Of a stretch of 64,000 nt of DNA, positions 8,178 through 16,729 are shown piece after piece; the stretch's first letter is position 1, and each line of letters begins with the position of its first letter. Below the pieces are notes generated by a model that worked only from the letters and a program-made list of their open reading frames with translations, was not told the origin of the DNA and did no database searches. Made by a program: the position numbers and the translations under genes. Origin of the DNA: Bin87 sp965220095 (GTDB lineage Bacteria > Chloroflexota > Dehalococcoidia > Lucifugimonadales > UBA3495); NCBI GenBank assembly GCA_965220095.1, contig OZ244805.1:1860001-1924000 (forward strand), in the 5' to 3' direction.

Positions 8178-9654
8178 CTGGACTTTCCGCATTTCAAGCG
8201 GCGTAAGCCAGGGAATCGACAAGTCGGTGGTACAGAGCGACTGGGAGTTCCTGCGTATCGGGGTCGACGGCCGACGTTGAAAAACCCTCCGAGGCCAGCC
8301 ACAGGTGGCGTCGCACCAGGGCAATGGCGTCCACGAAGGTCGGCAACGGCTTGTCGTACCAGGCCGCTCGGCGCTGGGTCATGGGGCGCTGTTTTTGCAA
8401 CCCGTGGGCGGCCAGGGTGGTCCAGGAGAAGATTCCCAGCAGGACGGGCGTGGTGCGGGCGATGGCCAGGTCGGACCACTGGCGTTGGGTTTCCAGGCCC
8501 AGGTGGGTCCGCACCTCCTGAAAGGTAACTTCCAGTTGCCAGCGCAGGACAAACCATTCCAGGATCTGGGTCGGGTCCGCGGCGGGGTCGGTGCACAGCA
8601 AGGCCTGGGTGGCGAAGGAGCCCTGGGGATCTCGGATCAGCACCCAGCGGATGCGGACTGGAGACTTGCCGGAGCGGTACCAGACCGCCGTTTGCGACGT
8701 GAGTTCCACCGTGCGGGTGGCGCCGTCATACCAGGCCACGGCCACGCTGGCCCAAGTTGCCTGGGGCTGGTCGAGGATCGTTTTCAGCGCGGGTCGCCGC
8801 GCGCCTTTCAGCGGCGGGCGGCCCTGCTGACCCGGCTGACGGGCTGGCGCGGGCGCATAGAGAGCGGCGTCCAGCCGTAGTCTGGCAATGAGGGTAACGG
8901 GTTCACGGAGGGATTGGCAGCAGTGGAGCAGGTCCAGCACGGCGTAGCTGTTGTCGCCCACCAGCGCCAGTGGACGTTGGGGCAGCCAGCGTGGTTCGGC
9001 AGGCTCACCATGAGCGGGGTTGCAGGATCATCTGTCGCGCCCAGTCGGTGAGCTTCTTGTGCCGACGTCCCTGCTGTTGGTAGTACCGGGTCGAGGGCGC
9101 CAGCACGGTGAGCGCCGGCAGGGCCCAATGGCGTCCGGCCCAAGGCACGTGGCCCAGCCACATCAGGGAGATCCAGCGCAGGCCGCTGGCCTTGACCAGT
9201 TGGCTCCGGCTGGAACGCACCGCGTCGCGGTAGATGCCCCGACCTTTGATCTTGGCGCCGCGACGCCGTTCCAGGGTTTCGTCGATGCCGAAGACCAAGG
9301 GGCCATCCCCACCATCAAGGTGCTGGAGCAGCAACACCAAGAGGATGCGCGCCGCTGCACGGGGCGACCACACCGCCCGGTTGAGCACCTCATGGTAGCG
9401 GGCGTAATCGCGGTGATCGCTGCGGCCCATGACCCGCAGGGCCGCGGCGACGGTGCGCTGACCCGGGGTCAGGATCGCGCCCACCAGCAGTACCTGGGCT
9501 TTCCGCCAGGTCGGGTTGGTAAACAGCGTTGCGAAGGGAATGAGTATGGATACAATGGCATCGGGCAGGGTAAGCATAGCTGGGCCTTTAGTGAGATTTT
9601 GGTCAGGCCAGCTTACCCTGTCTTTATACTTTTTCTAAATTATGCGTAAAGCCT
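8178..9654 (-). mobile_element. DDE-transposase IS, degenerate copy 1
   Basis: This is the same IS as the intact copy at 25499-26955. The left end keeps the terminal repeat CTGGACTTTCCGC at 8178. The opposite end is corrupted (ATGCGTAAAGCCTAG at about 9640). The transposase frame is broken. A partial copy in the opposite orientation abuts it, giving a roughly 630-bp near-identical inverted repeat (8178-8815 against 9655-10288). Confidence 0.8.
8194..9577 (-). pseudogene. DDE_5-type transposase, frame broken by a short insertion
   Basis: The N-terminal part (9577 down to about 9010) includes FGIDETLERRRGAKIKGRG, and the C-terminal part (8961 to 8194) includes GDNSYAVLDLL and the distal catalytic region. 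Together they match the intact 453-residue copy at 25515-26876. The frame breaks at about 8990-9018. There the intact copy reads straight through, while this copy has a roughly 20-bp extra segment containing GCAGGCTCACCATGAGCGG. The insertion disables the transposase. The rest is highly similar to the intact copy, so the damage looks recent. Confidence 0.8.
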
Positions 9655-10288
9655 AGGAAAGGCGCGCGGCGACCCGCGCTGAAAACGATCCTCGACCAGC
9701 CCCAGGCAACTTGGGCCAGCGTGGCCGTGGCCTGGTATGACGGCGCCACCCGCACGGTGGGACTCACGTCGCAAACGGCGGTCTGGTACCGCTCCGGCAA
9801 GTCTCCAGTCCGCATCCGCTGGGTGCTGATCCGAGATCCCCAGGGCTCCTTCGCCACCCAGGCCTTGCTGTGCACCGACCCCGCGGCGGACCCGACCCAG
9901 ATCCTGGAATGGTTTGTCCTGCGCTGGCAACTGGAAGTTACCTTTCAGGAGGTGCGGACCCACCTGGGCCTGGAAACCCAACGCCAGTGGTCCGACCTGG
10001 CCATCGCCCGCACCACGCCCGTCCTGCTGGGAATCTTCTCCTGGACCACCCTGGCCGCCCACGGGTTGCAAAAACAGCGCCCCATGACCCAGCGCCGAGC
10101 GGCCTGGTACGACAAGCCGTTGCCGACCTTCGTGGACGCCATTGCCCTGGTGCGACGCCACCTGTGGCTGGCCTCGGAGGGTTTTTCAACGTCGGCCGTC
10201 GACCCCGATACGCAGGAACTCCCAGTCGCTCTGTACCACCGACTTGTCGATTCCCTGGCTTACGCCGCTTGAAATGCGGAAAGTCCAG
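9655..10288 (+). mobile_element. 3' fragment of the same IS in inverted orientation
   Basis: The fragment begins inside the transposase coding region and runs to the terminal repeat TGCGGAAAGTCCAG ending at 10288. It encodes about the last 200 transposase residues (open to 10272, stop TGA). It lies head-to-head with copy 1. No target duplication is visible between 8178 and 10288, so the pair probably arose by rearrangement rather than by two clean insertions. Confidence 0.8.
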
Positions 10289-10390
10289 CCAAGGTGTCAA
10301 TTTTCGAGGTGATTAGGCCGGCATTTTCAAGCATATTCGTCCACTCTGGGAGGGCGGTGAAGTGAGCAATATCAGGTTGCTGTTTGTCGG

Positions 10391-10597
10391 TCAATCACCT
10401 CCCTGTTCGCGCCAGCAGAGCGCGGTGTGGCGACAATCGCCCCGGTTGCTGGCGACTTCGATGACGATCTGGTAGCTGCCTTTGGCCAGGAGGTCCAAGG
10501 CGCTGTTGCCCAGGATGGGGTCGTCAAACAGGCCTAGACATTCGTCCACGGGCCGGTTGCTGGTGATGACGAAACTGGAACCGTGATGCCGGATGGA
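10391..10597 (-). pseudogene. IS21-family IstB helper ATPase, C-terminal remnant
   Basis: About 68 residues match the C-terminus of IstB: SSFVITSNRPVDECLGLFDDP, then ILGNSALDLLAKGSYQIVIE. The Walker motifs and all of istA are missing. An IS21-type end, TGTCAATTTTCGAGG, lies at 10295, so the remnant runs 10295 to about 10600. A second, longer IstB remnant with the same flank is at 18385-18807. Confidence 0.75.
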
Positions 10598-10624
10598 AAT
10601 AGAAAATAGGTAACGCGTGAGGGT

Positions 10625-11128
10625 TCAGCCGGTGTTGCCGAACGTCTCGATGATGGAATCGGCCATCTGGGCGTGGGTCGGCGGCGCCATACTGAGTTCG
10701 TAGAACGCCTGATAGGAGCGGCAATCCGGATAGTTATCAAGGTTGACGCCGGAATTCCTGAAGCGGGCCAGCCCGTACTGCGGTCAAAGGCTTCCTTTGA
10801 CCGCAGTACGGTAGTCCGGCGCAACTTCTGCAACGGTCTCGATGTAGGTGCGGCTGCGCTCGGTTACCTCTCGGTGAGCCTTTTCCATCAGGTCCTCGGC
10901 CTGATGGACTTCATGCACGCCGGCGTAGCCGAAGGTGCGGTAGGTTTTCCCCAGCTGGACGCTCCGCATCAGCTGGTCCCGGGTCAGGTAATGTCGGCCG
11001 GAAACTTCGCGGTTGAATTGCAGCTCCGCTTGTTCAAGCTGCTTTTCGTCGGCGGGGAGCTGCGTACCGGCTCGGCCATTTGGGCGGTTAGTGCCCTTGG
11101 CTACGGTTGGACCCAGCTCATCGCCCAA
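10625..11128 (-). pseudogene. Unknown protein interrupted by a perfect hairpin carrying an in-frame TGA
   Basis: One frame runs from a TTG at 11128 (AGGGAG 7 nt upstream) to TGA 10625-10627, encoding about 167 residues broken by a single in-frame TGA at 10784-10786. The part before the stop is charged and helical (DEKQLEQAELQF, EDLMEKAHREVTERS). The part after it (LARFRNSGVNLDNYPD ... MADSIIETFGNTG) looks equally protein-like. The TGA lies in the 3' arm of an 18-bp perfect palindrome. The gene starts 51 bp past the DHH gene on the same strand. No family was recognised. Either the hairpin inactivated the gene or it is a sequence artefact. Confidence 0.5.
10773..10811. repeat. Perfect 18-bp palindrome with 3-nt loop
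   Basis: The arm CCGTACTGCGGTCAAAGG (10773-10790) is followed by CTT and its exact reverse complement (10794-10811). It lies inside an otherwise continuous minus-strand frame and contains that frame's only internal stop. Confidence 0.9.
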
Positions 11129-11178
11129 TTCTCCGCTCCCTGTGTTCAGCCTGCGGACTGCGGTGCGTGGACATATCT

Positions 11179-12045
11179 TCAGGCCGTCAGCGGCTCGGCG
11201 CGAACCACCGGTGGCTGGCTCTGGATGGACTGGCTGAATCCGGCGGCGGCCGGGTGCCCGCCCCCGCCGAACTGCTTGGCCAACCGGCTCACGTCGAACC
11301 CGTTGCTGCGGCTGCGCAGGCTCCACTTTCTGACCGTCGACGACACGTCAAAGTAAATGGCCGCGAACGGCGACTCCGGATGCGTGTTGACCAGGTACTC
11401 GCCGATTTCGCTCTGCATGATCGATGAGTTGACCACCGGAACCCGATGTTCTCCCACCTGCCCGAAGTGTGCTGACTGGGCGATCTGTCGGACGTCCTGT
11501 TGCTTGCTCCGGAGGATGGCCTTGCCGGCGTCCACTGCTCTCAGCTGGCCCTCGGCAGTCTCCAAGTCCCGGGCAATGTTGTCCCAGGTATCGAAGTCCA
11601 TCTCGCGTGAGCTCAGGTAAGCGGATATGGCGCGGCTATCGGGCAACTCCCAGGTCCAAAGGTCCTTGTCCTGGACGTAGAGCAGGAGCGTGGGCACCGC
11701 CGACCCGGTGTGAAAGTGTTCCCAGCTCAGGACCGCGCCCGATTTGGAAAGGTCGATATGGCAGTTGGGCAGTTCGGACAGTTCCTGCGCTGCGGTGATG
11801 TGGTGGTCCAGCAGAATCACGTTGTCCTGCCCATGCTTACGCTGGAGCTCGCCCATCCGTTCCCGGTCAAAGGAGAAATCCAGGATGTAAACCCTGGCGT
11901 AGTCATCCATCTGGGGGATTGGGTCGCCGTGATTCATGGGCAGGTACTGGGACCGTTCTCCAAGAACGCGGTGGGCAGCCCACGCGGCGCCGAACCCGTC
12001 GGGGCATGACGCATGGTAAATGACCGCGGTCTTCTTTCTTTGCAT
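11179..12045 (-). CDS. DHH/DHHA1 phosphoesterase (NrnB/oligoribonuclease-like)
   Basis: DHH-superfamily phosphoesterases hydrolyse short RNAs, cyclic dinucleotides or pAp with Mn2+. The motifs appear in order: HASCPDGFGAAW near the N-terminus, VYILDFSF, the signature LLDHHITA, and a C-terminal DHHA1-like RLAKQFGGGGHPAAAGF. The length of 288 residues fits a stand-alone nuclease of the NrnB type. The ATG at 12045 has GGAG 6 nt upstream; an ATG four codons earlier is also in frame. It is followed on the same strand by the unknown interrupted gene at 11128. It lies inside the mobile-element island but looks intact. Confidence 0.85.
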   Translation of the reverse strand: MQRKKTAVIYHASCPDGFGAAWAAHRVLGERSQYLPMNHGDPIPQMDDYARVYILDFSFDRERMGELQRKHGQDNVILLDHHITAAQELSELPNCHIDLSKSGAVLSWEHFHTGSAVPTLLLYVQDKDLWTWELPDSRAISAYLSSREMDFDTWDNIARDLETAEGQLRAVDAGKAILRSKQQDVRQIAQSAHFGQVGEHRVPVVNSSIMQSEIGEYLVNTHPESPFAAIYFDVSSTVRKWSLRSRSNGFDVSRLAKQFGGGGHPAAAGFSQSIQSQPPVVRAEPLTA

Positions 12046-12623
12046 GTTGGTCTCCATACCGGTGGCCGCGGCTGTTGCATAAAAGCCCCGGCCGGCTCGC
12101 GCATTGGCATCTCGCCCGAACGATCGCGATCCAGCTCCGATTCAGTTGTGGTTGCGGAGTCCGAGGCTATGCCTGGATAGTGGGCATTCCAGCAATTGGT
12201 GGCGGCTTGCCGAAGAGTGTGGATATTTGACGTACTCATCGCCGGCCGTTCCGCCGGAGACGATCATCATGACAGCCGTTCGCGGTGGGAATAATATCAC
12301 CGCTGATCTTCAGACCACTGTCTTTGGGACGGTGGAATGCGCCCGGAGACTTGGACCGACCGGAAAACCGGCTTCGATACCGCGCCGGTTTCCTCCGGTT
12401 CAGGACATGGAGAGGTGCGTTCCCTGCGTCCGAACTATGTGGAAATGGGGTTGAAATTGCGCGTTGACGCACGTCCGTTCGCCGCGCGATAATCAACTTA
12501 TCGCGCAGCTTTCAGCCCTAGAAATCACCACGAAATCGCCCCTCCAGAGACCGCCCTGGCCACCGCTGCCAACAACCCTCGGAATGACCGCCGCCGGCGT
12601 CCCGCCCGGCCGGAGATGACCCC
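12046..12623. other. Intergenic region, no convincing gene
   Basis: Short open frames occur on both strands here (for example minus-strand from about 12239, beginning MSTSNIHTLRQAATN). None has recognisable domains, and those on opposite strands overlap. The region separates divergent genes, so promoters for both are expected, but no consensus boxes could be assigned. Confidence 0.35.
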
Positions 12624-13553
12624 ATGCCGCCGGTGAGACGACACCGCATCGGCGACCAGCTGCCGACCGTGATCCACCCGGGTCCCGACCCGGACGCACT
12701 GGATTTGTGCCGGGCCCTGGCGTCAGAGACCGACGCGGAGGCCGTCATCCTCTTCGGCTCCCGGGCCGCCGGCGGCTGGGACGAGCAGTCCGATCTGGAC
12801 CTGATCATCGTCCACCCCGCTGCCGACGGCGAGGATGACCGCAGGAAGTCCCTGGGACGGGCCCGGGTCGAGCTCAAAGAGCGCCACTACCCGGGTTACC
12901 GGGATTACGCAAGCCCCCACCACGGGGTGAAGGACGGGCAGATGGTCAAGACGGCGGCGGAGTACATCTCCAGTCGCCGCACCCTGAACCACGTCATGGC
13001 CCGGGCCGCCCGGGAGGGCCGCATCTTCACCAGGGACTGCAGCGCCGCAGGCCGTTTCCGCCACGACGACGTCTCCAACGAGTGGAAACTGGTCACACTG
13101 GAGCGCCTCCAGCGCGCCTCCCAGATCCATCGCAGCATCGAGCGTTTGCGGGACGGCTTTGCCTGGTACGCCGAGGGCGACCCGCCCGCTCGCCGCCATC
13201 CCATCAACGTCCACACCAACCAGGGGCGAAACGCCCACGAGCTGCTGTGGAACTCGGGTGCCGCGCTCCTGTCCATCCTGGGCGTGATCTACCCCCGGGA
13301 CTCGGTGTCGGAGATGGTCACCGCCATTGCCCGGCACGACGCCGGCTGGAGCCACGAGTTCCGGAGCGATCTGGACCGCATCGACCAGTACGCCGGTTGC
13401 GGGTGCGAGGTGGTGGTGACCGACCCCATCGACGACGTGCCGGCCATGTGGCGCGACCTCGAGAGTGACCGTGTCGCCCTGTGGGAACGAATCCGCGCAC
13501 TCAGCGATTACGACCTCGCCCAAGAGCAGTCGTCCTCAGATTCGCAAACTTGA
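12624..13553 (+). CDS. Second MNT-HEPN-type nucleotidyltransferase-domain protein
   Basis: The 309-residue product starts with a minimal nucleotidyltransferase domain. VILFGSRAAGG at about 41-51 and DLDLIIV at 57-63 form the GS plus DxD catalytic signature. The long C-terminal part is helical, with an HEPN-like region around TNQGRNAHELLWNSGAALL. It shares layout with the protein at 7118-8014 but differs in sequence. It could be a self-contained toxin-antitoxin fusion or a DNA/RNA nucleotidyltransferase (inference). ATG 12624 has GGAG 8 nt upstream. The integrase gene follows 69 bp downstream on the same strand, which suggests transfer as cargo. Confidence 0.7.
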   Translation: MPPVRRHRIGDQLPTVIHPGPDPDALDLCRALASETDAEAVILFGSRAAGGWDEQSDLDLIIVHPAADGEDDRRKSLGRARVELKERHYPGYRDYASPHHGVKDGQMVKTAAEYISSRRTLNHVMARAAREGRIFTRDCSAAGRFRHDDVSNEWKLVTLERLQRASQIHRSIERLRDGFAWYAEGDPPARRHPINVHTNQGRNAHELLWNSGAALLSILGVIYPRDSVSEMVTAIARHDAGWSHEFRSDLDRIDQYAGCGCEVVVTDPIDDVPAMWRDLESDRVALWERIRALSDYDLAQEQSSSDSQT

Positions 13554-14417
13554 TCGCCCGCCTCCCATGCCCGAAACGACCGTGCGCTATTCCAAGCCCT
13601 GAGACCGCCGCTGGAGAAAGTCATGACCACCACCGTTGGCCAGCAACTCGTTCCAGATCAACCCCCGTCAATCCCGGCGCTGCGGGCCGCCGACCAGGGC
13701 GTGGCTTCGTCTCTGGAGTCGGTCCTCTCCGATAACATCCACCGGGTCTACGGGACCCAGTGGCGCATCTTCGCCGGCTGGTGCGACGAGGTGGGCCTAA
13801 CGTCCCTGCCCGCCGAGCCCCTCACCGTGGCGCGCTACCTGGCCGCCCGGGCGAACTCCGGCGCCAGCATTGCCACCCTGTGGTTGGTCACCTCCGCCAT
13901 CGCCAATGCCCACGAGTGGGCGAAACAGGACTCACCCTGCCGGGACCCGGGCGTGCGCGCCTCGTTGAAAGGATGGGGAAGGCGCCTCTCAAAACCGCAG
14001 CGCCAGTCCGGCGCCCTCACCGCCGACGTCCTCGCCGTCATCCGGCTCACCGCATTGCAGCCCCGCAAGCGCGGCCGCGGCATTGAGACGCCCGAGCAGG
14101 CCGCCGAGCGAGCCAAGCTCGATGTGGCCCTGGCGGCGGCGCTGTCCGATGCAGGGTTGAGGCGTTCCGAGGCTTCGTCTCTCACCTGGGGCGACGTGCA
14201 GCGCTGGGACGACGGCTCAGGCCGCATCACCGTCATCCGCTCCAAGACCGACGCCGAGGCCCAGGGCGCCGTGGTGGCTATCACCCCCGCCGCCATGCGG
14301 GCCCTGGACGCCATCCGGCCGGCGGGGGTTGGTGGAGAGGCGAAGGTGTTCGGGCTGTCGGAGTTGCAGATCTCCCGGCGGGTGAAAGTGATCGCCAGGG
14401 CCGCCGGTCTGGCTGAC

Positions 14418-14567
14418 TAAACTCAAGCCAAGGTGAAATGCGCAGATGGTGGGAGTCAAACCACGGAGCCGGGTCGTTCTCCAAGTACGGATGAGAGGGA
14501 TGCACGGGCTTAACCCAGCTGATCATCATCGCCACTTAAATGTACATCCCACCTTGGCTTTAGTTTA
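14418..14567. mobile_element. 150-bp MITE-like element with 18-bp terminal inverted repeats
   Basis: The left end TAAACTCAAGCCAAGGTG (14418-14435) and right end CACCTTGGCTTTAGTTTA (14550-14567) are inverted repeats matching at 17 of 18 positions. Both ends carry TA, as expected for a Tc1/mariner or IS630-type target. The interior has no coding capacity. It splits the integrase gene and supplies its premature TAA. Confidence 0.75.
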
Positions 14568-14577
14568 GGAGCTCTTC

Positions 14578-14613
14578 AGCGGGCACAGCGGGCACAGCGG
14601 GCACAGCGGGCAT
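14578..14613. repeat. 9-bp tandem repeat (AGCGGGCAC x4)
   Basis: Three perfect copies of AGCGGGCAC and one ending in T run through 14578-14613. In the integrase frame each unit encodes Ser-Gly-His, the sequence of the catalytic SGHSGR box, so the array looks like slippage expansion of the active-site codons. Confidence 0.85.
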
Positions 14614-15013
14614 GGCCCGCCGCATGTCCCAGAACGGCGCGCCCACCCACGAGATCGAGCGCCAGGGACGCTGGAAGCAGGGCGGAGGCAGGTAGGCCGC
14701 TACACCCGCGGCGAGTCCGCCGGGTCGGCGCTGCGGTATCTGTGACTCACTTCGTTAAGCTATCAGCTGTCAAACCATACCGGATCAGGCACATGACTTG
14801 CCGATGAACGCCGATAGCTATCCATCGGCGATCAACGAGCCGACATGGCCTACCTCATCGCCGCCGACTACACTCCGTATGATGGACGGGAATCCAACTG
14901 TATCATGGATGGCGGTATTGCTCAGGAGCGGTAGTCCAATGTTTGCGTGGTATGCCAAGTGAAGTCAGAGCGGGAATAACCGGGAATAACAACGTAAGTG
15001 GAGTACAGCCATA

Positions 15014-16117
15014 ATGACCAGAAAATATCGACCTGTAGCGGATCGTCAGAGGGCACTGCAACCGATTCCAGAGGAAGCCAGCTTCACACTAGCCGGAGTA
15101 CGGTTGATGTGGGCTGGCGTAGGTGGAAAGGAATTCCGTTGCACAATCAGCGGGCATTGCCGGACGCGGATTTTCGAGTTTCCCGGGATCGATTTCTGTC
15201 CGGACAGTGAAGAACCACACCACACGATTTACGCGTCTTCGTACGTCAACGCGTGTGTAACTTCAAATCTGTTGGGCTACTTCACTAACTCGCCGAGCAG
15301 TAAGCATTACGCCATCAGCGCCAGTTTGCGGCACGTCGTCGCCGAAACCGAAGAGAAGGTCAAACTGCAACAGAACGGCCGCGTACCCGTGTTCGTGGTG
15401 ATCGAGGAGTCCAACGAGTTGACGCCGGTCGAGATGATCAAGGGTGAATGCAATATATCGCCCGAAGTGTTTGTACAAGACGGCGAAAACGTGCCCATGT
15501 TGACTGGTGGTAGAGAGGGCGAGGAGTTCATAACCGCTTGGGCTACCATTGACGGAGATTGGCCGGAACTGCCCAACAATGAACAGTTGGTAAATATGAT
15601 ACTGGCCGGCGTGCGCGCTGGTCAGCAGACGCCAGATCCGATACGCAAATACGTGGACCGGGAGTGCCTGGTGACGGATGATGGGCGGTTCGTGAATATG
15701 ATGCAAACCACAGCGTCAGGGCGACTGAGCACAGTGACGACGATGGATACGACAGCCTATAGAGCCAGAGTATCCGAGATAAGCAAAGCCATCACCGCAT
15801 TGGAGCAGGATATTTGCGCTCCGCACTTGGCCCTGCTAGTCAACTCGATGTACAGCGATGAGTACAAGGACGACGCCTATCAGCGACTCCAATATTTGGG
15901 GTTGTGGCAGTCGTTGGTGGACGCGGGAAGGCCGTGCTTGGGCTACCGGGGGAACATCAGATGTGACAAGGTCGTTGTGGCCGGCACGAAGGCCTTGTCG
16001 GAGCTAACTGAGTACAGGGATGACGTCGCGCGTTGGTGGACGGACGCCATTGATGAGAACTTCTTGGCAGACCTTCGCCGAACAATAAACGAGCTGATCC
16101 GGCATAAGTATTTCTGA
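15014..16117 (+). CDS. Unknown 367-residue protein, possible HEPN-like C-terminus
   Basis: No family was recognised with confidence. The N-terminal two thirds are mixed alpha/beta (FTLAGVRLMWAGVGGKEFRC, VPVFVVIEES). The last 110 residues are helical and end ELTEYRDDVARWWTDAIDEN with a basic LIRHKYF tail. That ending resembles the R-(N/D)-x-x-x-H region of HEPN ribonucleases found in abortive-infection proteins, but the His is replaced by Arg or Trp. Base composition is lower in GC than the neighbours, consistent with transfer. The ATG has GGAG about 10 nt upstream. It lies alone between integrase debris and IS remnants. A defence role is a guess from context. Confidence 0.6.
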   Translation: MTRKYRPVADRQRALQPIPEEASFTLAGVRLMWAGVGGKEFRCTISGHCRTRIFEFPGIDFCPDSEEPHHTIYASSYVNACVTSNLLGYFTNSPSSKHYAISASLRHVVAETEEKVKLQQNGRVPVFVVIEESNELTPVEMIKGECNISPEVFVQDGENVPMLTGGREGEEFITAWATIDGDWPELPNNEQLVNMILAGVRAGQQTPDPIRKYVDRECLVTDDGRFVNMMQTTASGRLSTVTTMDTTAYRARVSEISKAITALEQDICAPHLALLVNSMYSDEYKDDAYQRLQYLGLWQSLVDAGRPCLGYRGNIRCDKVVVAGTKALSELTEYRDDVARWWTDAIDENFLADLRRTINELIRHKYF

Positions 16118-16261
16118 TTGCATGAACAAAAAGGGCTTCCTGATCGTTCAACCGCCCGAGGGCTTTTGCCAACACGCTGATCACTGAAACCTGAATACAG
16201 CACTACTGAGCGGGCTCACTTTACTGGGTCCGTTGAGAAAGTTGCCTAACTGACAGTGAAT

Positions 16262-16654
16262 CTACCGTAGCCCGGGCTTGAGGTAGCAGGTCCACCAGTT
16301 TACCCAGGCAAAGCACCACAACGGCGCGAGGAAATCAGCCACCGCATCGTCCGCGGCGTGCCCTGTGCTCGCAGCAATGGCGTCCGCGGGCGCCACTGGA
16401 CCAGGCGGCCCAACACCGCGCCCCAGTCTCCGTACCATCTTCAGCACGTTGTGGGCCAGCGCCGCCATGTAGCCCTCGCAGTCCACCTTCCACAGCCCCC
16501 GCAGGCGGGATTTGTCCCATCCCAACCGATCCAGGGAAGCGAAGGTTCCTTCCGCGATGGTCCGCCGCCGAAATCGCTCCCGTTGGTACTGGCGGTCCAG
16601 TTGCGCTCCCGGGCTCTTGAATCGACCGAGTGATATTGTCAAGGGCGGCGGCAA
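16262..16654 (-). pseudogene. IS1182-family transposase, C-terminal remnant
   Basis: RQYQRERFRRRTIAEGTFAS, the following RLRGLWKVDCEGYMAALAHN and VLKMVRRLGR match the C-terminal core of IS1182-type transposases. The N-terminal part is absent because the sequence is cut at about 16640 by an IS21-like end. A possible IS1182 end, GGTCCGTTGAGAAAGTTGCC, lies beyond the stop at about 16229. A similar sequence occurs at 20235, marking another lost copy. Confidence 0.7.
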
Positions 16655-16729
16655 AACGTACCACTGGGGTGTCGATGACCAGCGAAAAGGTCCTGGCTAA
16701 TTAGCCAGCAGAAATGTCAAATTCACATC

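Larger units (their letters stand above)
13623..14744 (+). pseudogene. Tyrosine recombinase/integrase disrupted by a MITE-like insertion
   Basis: Residues 1-265 (13623-14420) hold the SAM-like core-binding domain and the first half of the catalytic domain, including the first catalytic Arg region DAGLRRSEASSLTWGD. The frame then stops at TAA inside a 150-bp element (14418-14567). The missing C-terminus is recognisable beyond it at about 14568-14744: an SGHSG box, MARRMSQNGAPTHEIERQGRW and, in another frame, YTRGESAGSALRYL before TGA. The His-x-x-Arg box has been replaced by a 9-bp tandem repeat, and a further frameshift sits near 14692. The protein is dead as it stands. Confidence 0.85.

Noticed and set aside
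10784..10786. TGA in the hairpin of the unknown gene considered as a selenocysteine codon
   Set aside because: The TGA lies inside the 3' arm of the palindrome rather than upstream of a SECIS loop, there is no redox motif, and inverted duplication explains it better.
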